64,000 bases of DNA from Muraenolepis orangiensis (taxonomy: Eukaryota > Chordata > Actinopteri > Gadiformes > Muraenolepididae): contig CM051001.1 in assembly GCA_027704905.1 (NCBI GenBank), positions 29,372,170 to 29,436,169 on the forward strand, given 5' to 3'. A program made the position numbers and the translations under genes. Below the pieces are notes generated by a model. That model searched no databases, was not told the DNA's origin, and saw only the letters and a list, made by a program, of their open reading frames with translations. Positions within the stretch are counted from its first letter, which is position 1. Every line of letters starts with the position of its first letter. Shown here piece after piece: positions 12,278 through 25,690 of the stretch.

Positions 12278-15200
12278 TGGAGTATGGCGCCGTACTCGAT
12301 GGCTGCCGTGTCGCGAGCTCCCGCACGACGACGCAGTTTTTTGTTATTTATTCTTTTTATCGCAACTATTTTAGTTCAGGAAGTTAGCAGCAAGTTCACT
12401 TATAACTTTTGCACACTTCGGGAGATCAGATCGACAGTCGCTCGCCGCCTACCGGAGTTTTTTCATTCTTTCGACTCGGACGTCCCGCCCGAAGTCACAG
12501 CTGGATTATCTCCGACCATCTTGGGCACGATTACACGCAAGCGTCGCCGGAGGAAGCGAGGGAAGCGAGCCGGCGTGCTAGTCAGGCTGAGACGTCGATC
12601 CGATCGCCCCCCACTACCCACCATTCTACTGGCTAATGTACAGTCTCTGGACAATAAGTTAAGCGAACTACAGGCTCGTATTCAATTCCACCGGGAAACT
12701 AAGGACAACTGTATCATCTGCCTTACGGAGACATGGATGTCGGAGGGGGTAACCGACGCAGCTATCGAGCCGACGGGATTTTCCGTACACCGGGCGGACA
12801 GAACAAAGGCTCTCTCCGGTAAAGATCGCGGAGGGGGGTATGTCTCATGATAAACAGATCTTGGTGCAACCAAAGTCATGTACATCCCCTCAAGTCTTTC
12901 TGTTCCCCGGACCTGGAGTACCTGATGCTTATGTGCCGTCCACACTGGCTACCTCGGGAGTTTAACCGCGGTAACCGTGACCGCTGTTTACATTCCCCCA
13001 CAAGCCAACACGGACACAGCGCTGAAGGAACTGTACGGGGCTATCAGCGAACAGGAGTCGGCACACCCCGAGGCTGCTCTCATCGTGGCGGGGGACTTCA
13101 ACAAGGCGAACCTGAAGAAGGTTCTCCCGAAGTTCTACCAACACATAAAGAGCAACACACGGGGCGAGCGGATCCTCGACCACTGCTACACTCCCTTCCG
13201 TGATGGCTACAAGGCCCTCCTCCGCCCACCGTTCGGCAAATCAGATCACCGCTCTATCCAGCTACTCCCCGCCTATAGGCAGAGACTGAAGCAGCAACTG
13301 ATCGCTGTGAGGGAGGTCCAATGCTGGTCGGACCAATCAGACTCTACGCTGCAGGATTGTTTTGATCACGCTGACTGGCACATGTTCCGCGTTGCCTCGG
13401 ACAATAACATCAACGAGTACGCGTCGTCGGTCACCGGGTTCATCAAGAACTGCATAGATGACGTTGTTCCGACCAAGTCGGTTCGGATATATCCCAACCA
13501 GAAACCGTGGATTAACGGCGATGTTCGCGCTGCCCTACATGCGCGTAACGCCGCCTTTGGTTCCGGGAATACGGAGGAATATACGAGAGCCCGTTACGAC
13601 CTCCGTAAGACCATCGTCACTGCCAAGCGGGAGTATAAGGACAGAGTGGAAGATAAATTCAAGAACCACGATGCGAGGGGTATGTGGCAGGGGCTGCAGA
13701 CGATAACGAACTTCAGAGGGAGAACCAGTTGTGTAGAGAACTCCTCTACCTCCCTCCCAGGAGAGCTAAATACATTTTTTGCTCGGTTCGACGTAAACGG
13801 CAGCCCGCCGAAGCCAGCACCGACTGAGGAGACCAGCCAGCTGCGCATCTCGGAGGCGGATGTGCGCCGCACCTTTAAGCGGCTGAACATCCGTAAGGCG
13901 GCAGGCCCCGACGACATCCCGGGCCGCGTCCTCAGAGCATGCGCAGACCAGTTGGCAGGAGTCTTTGCAGACATCTTCAACCTCTCCCTGTCCCAGGCTG
14001 TTGTCCCCGCGGTCTTCAAGATATCCACCATCGTGCCTGTCCCTAAACAAACCAAGGTAACATGCCTGAATGACTACAGACCTGTGGCCCTCACCTCGAT
14101 CGTTAGCAAATGCTTCGAGAGGTTGGTCAAGGACTTTATTTGCTCCGTGTTACCTACCACGCTGGACCCATGGCAATTTGCATATCGTCAAAATAGATCC
14201 ACGGACGACGCAATTGCCATGGCCCTCCACACTGCCCTTTCCCACCTGGAGGGAAAGAACTGTTATGTGCGAATGCTGTTTGTGGACTACAGCTCAGCAT
14301 TCAACACAATAGTTCCTGCCAAGCTCGACACCAAGCTGAGAGGTCTAGGCGTACCCCCATCCATGTGCAGCTGGATACTGGACCTCCTGTCGGACCGCCG
14401 CCAGGTGGTGAGGATGGGCAGCACCACATCAGAGCCACTGACCCTCAACACGGGAGCCCCCCAGGGATGCGTGCTGAGCCCTCTCCTCTACTCCCTCTAC
14501 ACCCACGACTGCATGGCTATGCACAGCTCCAACGTCATCGTCAAGTTTGCTGACGACACGACAGTGATGGGCCTGATCGCCGGCGACGACGAGACAGCCT
14601 ACAGGGAGGAGGTCGGATCGCTGGAGCAGTGGTGCCAGGAGAACAGCCTCGCCCTCAACGTCAAGAAGACCAAGGAGCTGATCGTGGACTTCAGGAGGCA
14701 GAGGGGAGAGCACAGCCCTATCTCCATCGACGGCGTTGCAGTAGAGAGGGTCAGCAGCTTCAAGTTCCTCGGCGTGCACATCTCCGAGGACCTCACATGG
14801 TCCACGCACACCACACACGTGGTGAAAAGGGCCCAACAACGCCTGTATTTTCTCAGGCGTCTGAAGAAATTCAGCATGGGCCCCCGCATCCTGAGAACAT
14901 TCTACAACGGCACCATCGAGAGTGTTCTTACAGGGTGTATCACCGCCTGGTACGGGAACTGCACTGCACTCGAGCGCAGAGCGCTTCAAAGGGTGGTGCG
15001 GACGGCCCAGTATATCGTTGGAGGTGAGCTCCCCTCCCTCCTGGACATTTACAACCAGCGGTGCGTGGCCAAGGCCAAACGAATTATAAAAGACATTGCC
15101 CACCCCAGCCACGAACTGTACTCACTATTACCGTCAGGCAGGCGATACCGCAGTATCAAGTGTCGTACAAATAGGCTTAGAGATAGCTTCCACAGTCAGG

Positions 15201-15499
15201 CCATCAGGCTGCTGAACAAGGGCGTATAACATATAACAATGTATATTTTATTACATTGATTTATATATACATATTGCTCTTTTCTGTGCTGATTTTTGCA
15301 TTTTATAAATTGCATTTTTTATTTTTATTTTATATTCTTATATTCTTTATTCTATTTTTATTCTATTTTTATCTATTTTTATCTTATTTTATAACTGCTG
15401 TCTGTCGTCGGGTATTGCACACAAGATTTTCACATCACTGCTTTATACTAAACTGTAAACTGTGAAGTTACAATAAACTTGACTTGACTTGACTTGACA
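12278..15499 (+). mobile_element. LINE-A, near full-length
   Basis: The longest and best preserved transposon of the window, about 3.2 kb. The 5' edge is set where similarity to the 42-45 kb copy begins (GAGTATGGCGCCGTA at about 12280). A single long frame (12284-15229) encodes endonuclease plus RT. The 3'UTR is about 270 bp, AT-rich, and ends ACAATAAACTTGACTTGACT with four CTTGA units (15478-15498). Layout and motifs fit Jockey-superfamily LINEs of the Rex1/L2 type. The precise clade is inferred, not proven. Confidence 0.93.
12284..15229 (+). pseudogene. LINE-A ORF: AP-endonuclease/reverse transcriptase, two indels
   Basis: Encodes the protein that nicks target DNA and reverse-transcribes element RNA. 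The frame begins at ATG 12284, has an arginine-rich stretch (RKRRRRKRGKR), then endonuclease motifs LLANVQSLDNK and CLTETWM. It shifts out of frame at a G run near 12834-12839 (one G short) and back at TTTAACC near 12963 (one extra A). From 12977 it is open for 750 codons. Positions in that part: GDFN 39-42, GKSDH 87-91, KAAGPDD 307-313, LFVDYSSAFN 434-443 (motif A), PQGCVLSP 495-502 (motif B), FADD 524-527 (motif C), then the C-terminal HPSHELYS and RRYRSIKC. All RT catalytic residues are present. The only lesions seen are the two compensating single-base shifts, which scramble about 42 codons in the endonuclease. Confidence 0.92.
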
Positions 15500-16318
<819 letters not shown>

Positions 16319-16488
16319 TTATCTTGTGTAACTGAATTAGAGATATTGTGTGAAAACAACCTTATCTCTATCCATTTGGGCTATAACACCATTGTTCCCT
16401 CCAAGCTGGTCCTGAAAATGAGGGACCTAGGTCTGGCAGGGCAGGCATCAAGTGGTGAAGATTGGGAACAACATCTCATCCTCTAGTT

Positions 16489-17022
16489 TTTTATATTTAC
16501 TCATCAGCAGGTGGCAACAGAGGCTAATTGTATGTAAATAACAGAAAATAGCAGAACAACATGCATCCAAAACATATGAACAAAGTTTAAAACCAGGATA
16601 CAATTAAAAAAATATATATGAATGCTTAACAAATATGAATAGCAGAACAATATGCATCCAAAACATATGAACAAAGAAGAACAAAAAAGAGCCGACTCTT
16701 TGAGCCGGCTCGTTCGCGACCGACACGTCACTAGCGCGTAGTCTCTTTAGTAGCGCGTGCAACTGAAAGTCTCTCATTATACCGCCGATATATATATAAT
16801 CAATATATATAGATTTTACCGCCCATATATACCGCTATATAATCTATATATATAGATTATACTATATATATCATCTCTATATATAGATTATACCGCCCGC
16901 CGTTCACCTATACTCAAATAATTTGAGTCAAATATGATGATAAACACACAGCTGTTTCGCGGCCCGGCAGTAACACCTCCACGGCCCGGTACCGGTCCGC
17001 GGCCCGGCGGTTGGGAACCCCT
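16489..17022. mobile_element. hAT-like non-autonomous element inside LINE-B
   Basis: The right end reads GGTTGGGAACCCCTG, the inverted form of the common hAT terminal CAGGGGTTCCCAACC, preceded by a GC-rich GGCCCGG-repeated segment. CTCTAGT flanks both sides (16481-16487 and 17023-17029). This fits an 8-bp hAT target duplication of nTnTAnnn type with one mismatch. The left terminus is not recognisable and may be lost. The interior holds an AT-rich foldback region and GAGCCGACTCTTTGAGCCGG. No transposase is seen. Confidence 0.65.
16785..16905. repeat. AT-rich TATATA foldback block
   Basis: Several copies of TATATATAGATTATACC-like words in both orientations separated by CCGCC. Probably part of the hAT-like insertion's interior. 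Confidence 0.7.
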
Positions 17023-17208
17023 GCTCTAGTCCTCAGTACTCGATTGACGACGACAGTACAGAGATGAGGTTGTCAGGTGCAAGGACAACAGCCTTGCATT
17101 GAATGTCAGCAAAACTAAGGAGCTCATCGTGGACTTCAAGAGTCGGGGGACTGAACACCGGTGGACATAGTCCTTGGGCTACAGATCTAGAAACGATGAG
17201 TGAGGTGC

Positions 17209-17600
17209 CAAGTCAAGTCAAGTCAAGTTTATTGTCACTTCACAGTTTACAGTTTAGTATAAAGCAGTGATGTGAAAATCTTGTGTGCAATACCCGACGA
17301 CAGACAGCAGTTATAAAATAAGATAAAAATAGATAAAAATAGAATAAAAATAGAATAAAGAATATAAAATAAAAATAAAAAATGCAATTTATAAAATGCA
17401 AAAATCAGCACAGAAAAGAGCAATATGTATATATAAATCAATGTAATAAAATATACATTGTTATATGTTATACGCCCTTGTTCAGCAGCCTGATGGCCTG
17501 ACTGTGGAAGCTATCTCTAAGCCTATTTGTACGACACTTGATACTGCGGTATCGCCTGCCTGACAGTAATAGTGAGTACAGTTCGTGGCTGGGGTGGGCG
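17209..17600 (-). mobile_element. LINE-A 3' end, strongly 5'-truncated
   Basis: Tail AAGTCAAGTCAAGTCAAG at the left, then the LINE-A 3'UTR and the last coding block (HPSHELYS to LLNKGV) on the minus strand up to 17600. There it stops within GGGGTGGGCG and a GT array begins about 17 bp later. It is very similar to the 12.3 kb copy over its length. Confidence 0.92.
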
Positions 17601-17616
17601 ATCTGCAAACTAAAGC

Positions 17617-17763
<147 letters not shown>

Positions 17764-17829
17764 AAAGGGAGTGTGTGTGCGTTTGAGGCTGGCATATACA
17801 TAGATCCACCACATGCAAACTGCCACACA

Positions 17830-17869
17830 CTTCTGAATGCAGACCCATACCCACCCACACCCACACCCA

Positions 17870-17907
<38 letters not shown>
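17830..17907. repeat. (CCCACA)n and (CA)n microsatellite
   Basis: A CCCACA-type hexamer run followed by pure CA. Confidence 0.9.
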
Positions 17908-17908
<1 letters not shown>

Positions 17909-18047
17909 AATTAGCAAGCCCAGCCTGTGGGAGTGTCATACATATTCAATTTATATTTGATCAAAGTGCTTTGTTATCTTTGTCTCATTCTCTCTGCTTA
18001 ATTGTTTCTGCTCTTCGCTATTCTGCCCCTTGTGAGAACCCTCTCAC

Positions 18048-18186
<139 letters not shown>

Positions 18187-20958
18187 GCACAATACAACAC
18201 CAGCAGGAGGCTAAAGGATGGATCTATTTTAAATTAAAGCGTTTTTTATACAAACATTTTCCCTGTCCCTTGAGAGGACTGCAGCATAAACACTCCGGCC
18301 TACTTGAGTTTCGCTGATGATGAAATATTTGGAGTACTTCCAATTGGGCATCATTAGCGTGCTCGTATTGTCCACGGTGGAGCTTGGGGCCCAGGCATGG
18401 GAAAGGCAAGGAGAGCAGATGGGCCCAGACAGTCTGGAGCTGTGGAAGATGAGAAGAAGTCTCCGCTGTATGCCAAGCCCAACCACCTGGTACCAAGCTG
18501 CAGTTTGTGGGAAAGGGAAAGGGAAGTTCGGTGCCGCTAGTAGAAGCTTCCCCCTGTTTAATGCCAACATAAATGACAACACGCTTTGAGAGAGAGTCAC
18601 AGGTATGCAGGAACCATAGGAGAACAAGGGAAGCTGATGGTCCGGTTGCCATTGCGTTCCCCCCCCCCCTCATTCTGCCACAGTATTTGTTAGGCTGTGT
18701 CGAACTCTGCCGGTTTTGCCTCTCATTTGTGCCTTACTTGTGGAGATAATGATCTTGTTAGACTCCACTCCGTCCGCTGCCCTCTGCCCTCTGACCTCTG
18801 ATATGTGGCTGTGTGGGTGTGGCTGCACTTTGTTTATTTATAGATAATAGGCATGGACTGCACTGTCTTCACATACAGGACTGAGTCTATATATGAGAGA
18901 AAGAGAGAGAGAGAGAATTTGACAAGCTGGAGTAAAACATGAGAAAATTATTCTCTTCCTCACCAGGGAATTGTGCACGACCTTCTCTATGCTCATGTCA
19001 TCTTCTGTTTCTCCTCACATATTCCATCTTGTCTCTCCATGAGCCCAGGGCTCCGGTCCCTGGCGCACCCTCTCGTAGGCCCTCTTCACCCCCAGACATC
19101 AGGCAGCCTTTTGTAGGACCTCCTGCGCCTCCATCTCCATAAGCCCTGTACTAGCTCTCAGGTCTTAGGGTTATTGAGCTGACTCTGCTGCTCACTGTGG
19201 GTTTAATGAAATGCTGAGCAATTAGTGCAATTATGTGCAAGGCGCTCAGTGAAATTTACACAAGTAAAGGCCTTAGTTAAACAATCATGAAAATGAGCAC
19301 TCAGATATAAAGGTGTGACAAATTAAGTCACGATGCAACTTAGCAATAACTAAAGCAATTTTATTACTTGACATCATTAGAGAAGAAAAAAGGTACAATA
19401 AGATGGGGAAAGCATTGAAATATTAACTAGATAGGAGCAACCCAAGTGTGGAAGCATACAGCTAAAAATAAATGGAACTGCTCAAAATGATAGCTTAGCT
19501 GTTGCGACACATTTAATAAAAAGAAAAAAATACAAATTTCTGTCCTGGAATTGGGTCAGAACCCAAGTACTCAACTTCAAGTTTCAGTTTATGACAGACC
19601 TGCTTTAACTCTGGCACCTACAAAGGTCATTCAAATCCTCTCAACCCAATCAAACAGGAACTATAATCTCCCCCATAACTCAAAAAAGAATGAACCCATT
19701 TTAATAAGAGCTTTTTTGTGTCCTGAAACCCACTAATATATAAATCTAATAATAACCATGGACACACATTTAAAAAAACAAGTTACTTCAGACCCATCGG
19801 CACTCTCAAAGGTCACTGAAAAGATTGTAGCAGAACAACGGAATTTACTTCTTGACATGTACTTCAAGGCACTCTGTGCAATTTGGATTCAGAAAAAAAT
19901 AGTTTTACTGAAAGGACACACAACTGGATTGATTCATGAATAAATGTGTGCAGATAAACATATACATTCATCCGTACCAGCCTGTTTCCCTCAAGGTAGA
20001 CTTTCAACAATCGGATGGGAAATGTAATCTTAGTTTGCCGGGCTTCGACTTGAGTGGTGAGAGGATCAGGTGATGTGATATTGGGTCTGGAAAGCAAAGG
20101 ATGAGACCCCAGTAGGCGTTGCACAGGATTATCCCAGCCCTCGACTTGGATCAAAACACATCAACTATTTTTTTTGGTACACTGGTTCTTGCCTCCCTTT
20201 TGAACTTTTTGCCTCCCCATGATCCGAGATCACTGTAGTGTACTGTGTGATTTGGTGGATTTAATCAAGGTACCTCACAGCATCGCACTGCAAGTTGGCG
20301 GCAAGGTAGTGCTTTGGTTATATCTCCACTGCATATTGATGTGGTCCTTGGAAGGATATTCATAGAGGCTCCCATCCATCACACTTTGGCCAGATGTCAC
20401 TTTTTCTCTTTGCAGTTCAACAACAATCAGTCACGGTAATCGCATTTGACTTTGTGTTTGTGGGCCTTCATTCTGATGTTCTGCTTGTATCTTGAATGCT
20501 CCGTGCACACCGTGTACACGACCATTTTTGTTATCTCAGAACTGCTTTATTGTTTATTGATGCGTCTTCTCAGTGCGGTCTCTCTTTGTCATGCGACCTA
20601 TGACCTCTTGGTGGCCTGTGTGAAATTGCTTGGGGGTACGACGATGTCAAGAACAGGAGTGTTATGAGCCTTTCTATGTGTGGCATTATTACATCGTCTT
20701 CATATGTAATGAAATAAAACTGATTTCAGAAATGTTATTCACGTTTGTGGTCCTCAGGCGTGTGTCTGGTGGGCGTGTGGTGCTGTAATGTGATGGATTG
20801 TTGGACACATCATGGAGTCCATGTGGACACCGCTGACCCAGGGCTGAGCTCTTATCTCTCACACCTCAAACACACAAGGCTTCCAGTGACAGAGAAACAC
20901 TCAAACAAACCAACAAACACACACACACAGTGGTATGCGTTATGCTTACACTAATGTT

Positions 20959-20963
<5 letters not shown>
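18187..20963. other. Unassigned 2.8-kb stretch, no recognised repeat
   Basis: The longest part of the window without a recognisable repeat. Overlapping minus open frames of 149 and 132 codons at 18224-18673, a plus frame of 90 codons over the same DNA and a minus frame of 96 codons at 19864-20154 have no motif I recognise. Poly-C at 18659-18669 and a GA run near 18896-18916. If host exons exist in this window, this is a plausible place, but I cannot support any. Confidence 0.5.

Positions 20964-21010
<47 letters not shown>
20964..21010. repeat. (CA)n microsatellite
   Basis: CA array of about 47 bp. Confidence 0.95.
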
Positions 21011-21012
<2 letters not shown>

Positions 21013-21321
21013 ATGTAAGTGCACAACTGCATGTGTGTGCAAACACCTAGCCCACCTTGAAGGCAGCAGTGCTGATAATTCACCCCAGCGTGTGAGTGTA
21101 CGAGCAGTCAAGTGCAGATGCATGTCCTGACAGCAGAGTTTGTATTGCTCTGTGAGGCTCAGCAATGATCTGCATTTAGACTAAAAACCCAGCTCGGGAT
21201 TTACAGTTCCCCTGTTCTGCTGTGGAAATCAGGCTGGATCCAACGCATCGTTAAAGATGGGCAAACACACTCAGATAACACACACAAAGAGAGTCAGGTC
21301 TGCAGCAATGGTGTCTTTATG

Positions 21322-21660
21322 TACAAGATTCAAGATTGTTTATTTATTTATGTGGAAGAATTACAATGGAATGATTACTCCCCATTCACTCCCGCATTCT
21401 GAATTTCAACAAAATTGCTATACTATACTACACAATATGCTATACTATAGTATACTCTACAATGCTATACTATAAACAACACTATATGCTATCTACTTTA
21501 TACTATAAACAACACTATACACTATCTACTATATACTATAAACAACACTTTACAACAACAATAATATATACAATAAAAAAGAACAATAAGAACAATAAAG
21601 TGTAAAGGATGAGTATATACATATAGTGCAGCATCATGGTGAGTGGCAGTTCACCATCCT
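21322..21660 (-). mobile_element. LINE-B copy 4, 3'UTR only
   Basis: Begins ACAAGATTCAAGATTGTTTA, then ACAATGGAATGATTACTCCC and CATTCACTCCCGCATTCTGA, matching the 3'UTR of LINE-B copies 1 and 2. From about 21420 it is overlaid by ACTATAAACAACACTATA-type tandem repeats of about 35 bp. The right limit is approximate. Confidence 0.75.
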
Positions 21661-22199
21661 GAATGTAGATCATCGTCTGACCACGCAGTGCGAGGGTTAA
21701 CAACAAATAAACATCCGATTCATCGACAGGTTGTCAGAGATGCTGAGATTGTGTCTCTCTAATCTGTTTCCTACCAGCATGCACCAGCTACCTTGAATGA
21801 ATCTGACCGAAAAAGTGTAAGAAAAAAAATCTTTTTGTAAAGATTGCAGCAGTATGGAACACTAAAATAGTAATACTTAAAGTGTGTTAATAATGCCTGC
21901 AGGTGTTATCAACGCTCTCTGTGTTTCTGGGGTGCCGCTCATGGCAGATGCTAAACTAGATCCCCAACTACATCATTTGATGCAAAACATGTCACCCGGT
22001 CTGTAATAATGAAAGCTTACTGGTAACCCATGCTGGCCAAGGTAAGGAGCCCCCTCACGTTGCAGACAGAGATATCGTAGCAATGCAAGTTACTAGCCTC
22101 CTGCACCTTTGCTAAAGCTACAAGCTGCCTATTATCCTTTCTCTTCTTCTATCCATTTACCAAGGGATCTGAGCCGCTAAGATGACCACACCGCAATAG
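21661..22199. other. Unassigned stretch
   Basis: Nothing recognised. Confidence 0.5.
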
Positions 22200-22805
<606 letters not shown>

Positions 22806-23119
22806 TATTACATTTACATTTACATTTACATTTAGGGCATTTGGCAGACGCTTTTATCCAAAGCGACTTACAAGGTGTACATTAGTTGAAGCAGACAATA
22901 GCATAACACTGGGGTACGCAAACATAAAAATACAGCAGTATTCATTTTAACAAGATGAATAACACAATTTCGTACTGCTAGGTCACCTGCTTAAGTAGCT
23001 GTGATAAGAGCGTGTTATCAACATTAAGGATATACACTTGCTAACATATACAACATGCTAAGAGCTATTAATGTCAGGACTTAAGCAAGTTTAGGGGTTT
23101 CACGAAGGAGAAGGAGGGT

Positions 23120-24470
23120 TCAAGGAGAGTCCAGGTGGACTCTGAACAGGTGGGTCTTGAGTCTCTTGCGGAAGCTGGCGAGGGACTCTGCCGTCCTGAC
23201 ATGAGACGGGAGTTCATTCCACCACTGTGGAGCCAGAGCCGTGAAGAGCTGGGTTTTGGACGAGCGATGTTTGGTTGACATCAGTGAAGGTCGAACAAGT
23301 CGCCTGGCAGAAGTTGAGCGGAGCGCTCTGGCTGGGATGTAGGGTTTGACCAACGCCTGGAGGTAGGCTGGGGCAGTTCCATTGACTGCCCTAAAGGTCA
23401 GCACCAGAGTCTTGAATTTGATGCGAGCATTTACCGGAAGCCAGTGGAGATCGCGGAAGAGAGGGGTCACGTGGGAGAATTTCGGTAGATTGAATACCAG
23501 GCGTGCTGCTGCGTTCTGGATGCGTTGGAGGGGCTTAGTTGCAGAGGCGGGGAGTCCCGCCAGGAGAGAGTTGCAGTAGTCGAGGCGGGTGATGACGAGC
23601 GCTTGGACCAGGATCTGCGCCGCTTCACGTGTGAGGAAGGGCCGGATCCTGCGGATGTTGTAGAGGGCAATTCTGCAAGATCGGGCCACTGCGGTGACGT
23701 TGGCATTGCAGGACAGCTGGTCATCTACCACCACACCAAGGTCTCTTGTTGTGGTTGAGGGGGAGACTTGGGTGTTCTCGATGGTGACCAGTAGGTCCAT
23801 CTGAGGGCAGTCTTTCCCCGGTATGAAGAGGAGCTCAGTCTTGTCAAGGTTGAGCTTCAGGTGGTTGGCGGCTGTCCATCTGCTGATGTCGGCCAGGCAT
23901 TTAGAGATGCGTGTTGCTATTTGGGTTTCTGAGGGGGGAAAGGAGATAAACAGTTGAGTGTCATCTGCATAGCAGTGATAGGAGAAGCCATGAGATGTGA
24001 TTACAGAGCCTAGCGATTTAGTGTAAAGAGAAAACAGAAGGGGTCCCAATACTGAGCCTTGAGGGACTCCGGTGTCCAGGGTGCAGGGTCTGGACAGGGA
24101 ACCGTTCCATGTGACCTGATAAGTGCGATCTGCAAGGTAGGAGGTGAACCAGGATAACGCAGTTCCAGCGATTCCAAGCTCGGCGAGAGTGGAGAGGAGG
24201 ATCTGGTGGTTCACTGTGTCGAACGCCGCAGACAGGTCGAGAAGGATCAGTACCGATGAGAGGGACGAGCTTCTGGCATCACGAAGAGACTCTGTCACTG
24301 CGAGCAGTGCCGTCTCCGTGGAGTGCGCAGCCTTGAAGCCTGACTGGTGAGGGTCGAGGAGGTTGTTCTGGGAGAGATAGGAAGAAAGTTGTGAAGAGAC
24401 AGCCCGTTCAAGGGTTTTGGACAGGAATGATAGGAGAGATACCGGTCTGTAGTTTTGGACATCAGTGGGG
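23120..24470 (-). pseudogene. LINE-D reverse transcriptase domain
   Basis: Open on the minus strand from about 24470 to 23120 without a stop. Counting from the GTG at 24298, motif A LLDLSAAFD lies at residues 19-27, motif B PQGSVLGP at 79-86 and motif C YADD at 110-113. A C-terminal region with RIQNAAARLV, HWLPVNARIKFK, FTALAPQWWNELP and KTHLFR follows. The catalytic aspartates are intact. The upstream part reads NYRPVSLLSFLSKTLERA and HQSGFKAAHSTET in the same frame, so the GTG is not the true start. Normally fused to the endonuclease upstream, here it is out of frame with it. Confidence 0.9.
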
Positions 24471-25690
24471 CCTCAAGGGAGATGTTGATTTGGGATGTAA
24501 GGAAGGGAAGGATATCGCCCGAGATGTCCTGGAGAAGAGAGGAAGGGATTGGGTCGAGGGGGCAGGTGGTAGGGTGGTTAGATGTCACCAGTTTGTTAAC
24601 TTCATCAGGGGAGAGGGGGTTGAAACAGGTAAGGTTAGTGGGGGTGGGAGAAGAGGGAGGGAGGAAAGCGGTGGGGGTGAAGGAGGAGGTAATGTCGTTC
24701 ACCTTCTTCGTAAAGAAGGTGACAAAGTCATCAGCTGAGAGGGAGGAGGGAGGGGGAGGGGAGGGGGGGTTGAGGAGGGAAGAGAACACGGAGAAAAGTT
24801 TCCTTGGGTTAGAGGCAGAAGAGTTTATTTTTGTACGGTAGAAGGCAGATTTAGCAGCCGATACCGTGGAGGTGAAGCCAGCGAGGAGACGGAGGTAGTG
24901 AGCGAGGTCATCAGAGGAGTCAGATTTCCTCCATTTTCTCTCGGCCGCCCGTAGCTCTGCTCTACGAGCCCGCAGAGGTTCGGACAGCCAAGGAGGTGGA
25001 GGAGAGGCTCGTGCTGGTCTGGAGGTGAGAGGACAGAGAGAGTCGAAGGAGGAGGAGAGAGAGGAAGTCAGAGTGGAGGAGGCTTCCTCTACCGACAAGA
25101 GAGAGAATTGTTGGGGGGATGGTAGTGAGGATAGGACAGATGTGGAGAAAGAAGAGGGAGAGAGAGTTTTCAGGTTACTACGGAAGGTAACAATGTGGGG
25201 AGTAGTGGGTAGGGAGGTGGGGGATTTGAGAGGGAGAGAGAAAGCAACAAAATGGTGATCAGAGACAGGGAGGGGTGTGACAGAGATCACCGAGGTGGTA
25301 CAGGATCTTGTGAAGACAAGATCCAGTTGGTTCCCAGCTCTGTGGGTAGGGGGAGAAGGAGTGAGTGTTAGACCGAATATGGCAAAAAAGTTAATGAATT
25401 CAGGAGATTGTAACTTATCCGACTGGATGTTGAAGTCACCCAGAACCACGAGTGGGGTGCCGTCCTCAGGAAAGCAGCTGAGGAGGGCGTCCATCTCGTC
25501 AAAGAAGTCACCAAGAGCGCCCGGTGGTCGGTAGATTACGGCAATGTTGAGACAGAAACAGCATGAAATTCGAGTGCCGATCTGGTCAGGTGACCCAGAG
25601 GGAGTACCTGATATGACCAGTTTGTAGAGACTAGGAGTCCCGTTCCTCCACCACGCCCAGAGGGCGAGAGAAGGCGTATTACTAGTACGC
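24470..25690 (-). pseudogene. LINE-D endonuclease and linker
   Basis: AP-like endonuclease part: IAVIYRPPG, VVLGDFN (residues 82-88 of the 465-codon frame ending at 24295) and SDHH (144-147). A serine/proline-rich linker and the RT entry TCPLDPIPSSLL follow. After LTSQINISLE the frame continues through the RT DNA in the wrong phase, because roughly 80-100 bp appear deleted near 24468 relative to related L2 elements. The first ~45 residues are also out of phase: the genuine N-terminal segment RGGGTGLLVSTNW lies in another frame at 25536-25690. Confidence 0.85.

Larger units (their letters stand above)
16378..17205 (+). mobile_element. LINE-B copy 3, split by an insertion
   Basis: Left part 16378-16488 carries CCTCCAAGCTGGTCCTGAAA, GAGGGACCTAGGTCTGGCAG and CAAGTGGTGAAGATTGGGAA, matching RT positions of LINE-B copy 1. 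Right part 17023-17205 resumes with CCTCAG and then a frame equivalent to DNSLALNVSKTKELIVDF. The two halves are separated by a hAT-like insertion (16489-17022). A further internal deletion is present in the left half. Confidence 0.75.
22806..25690 (-). mobile_element. LINE-D (L2-like) copy 1
   Basis: The 3' end is at the left: four TTTACA hexamers (22809-22834), then GGCATTTGGCAGACGCTTTT and ATCCAAAGCGACTTACAAGG, the hallmark 3' end of fish L2 elements. Coding sequence runs on the minus strand from RT (about 23120) to endonuclease (about 25690). The 5' end is truncated in the endonuclease N-terminus (GRGGGTGLLVSTNW). It has at least one frameshift near 25555 and an internal deletion near 24468. 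Otherwise it is well preserved. Confidence 0.92.

Noticed and set aside
14429..15112. 227-codon minus-strand open frame
   Set aside because: Antisense shadow of the LINE-A RT coding region. It has no start context or motif of its own.
18224..18673. Possible exons in the repeat-free 18-21 kb stretch
   Set aside because: Frames on both strands overlap and none shows a motif I know. Would need transcript evidence.
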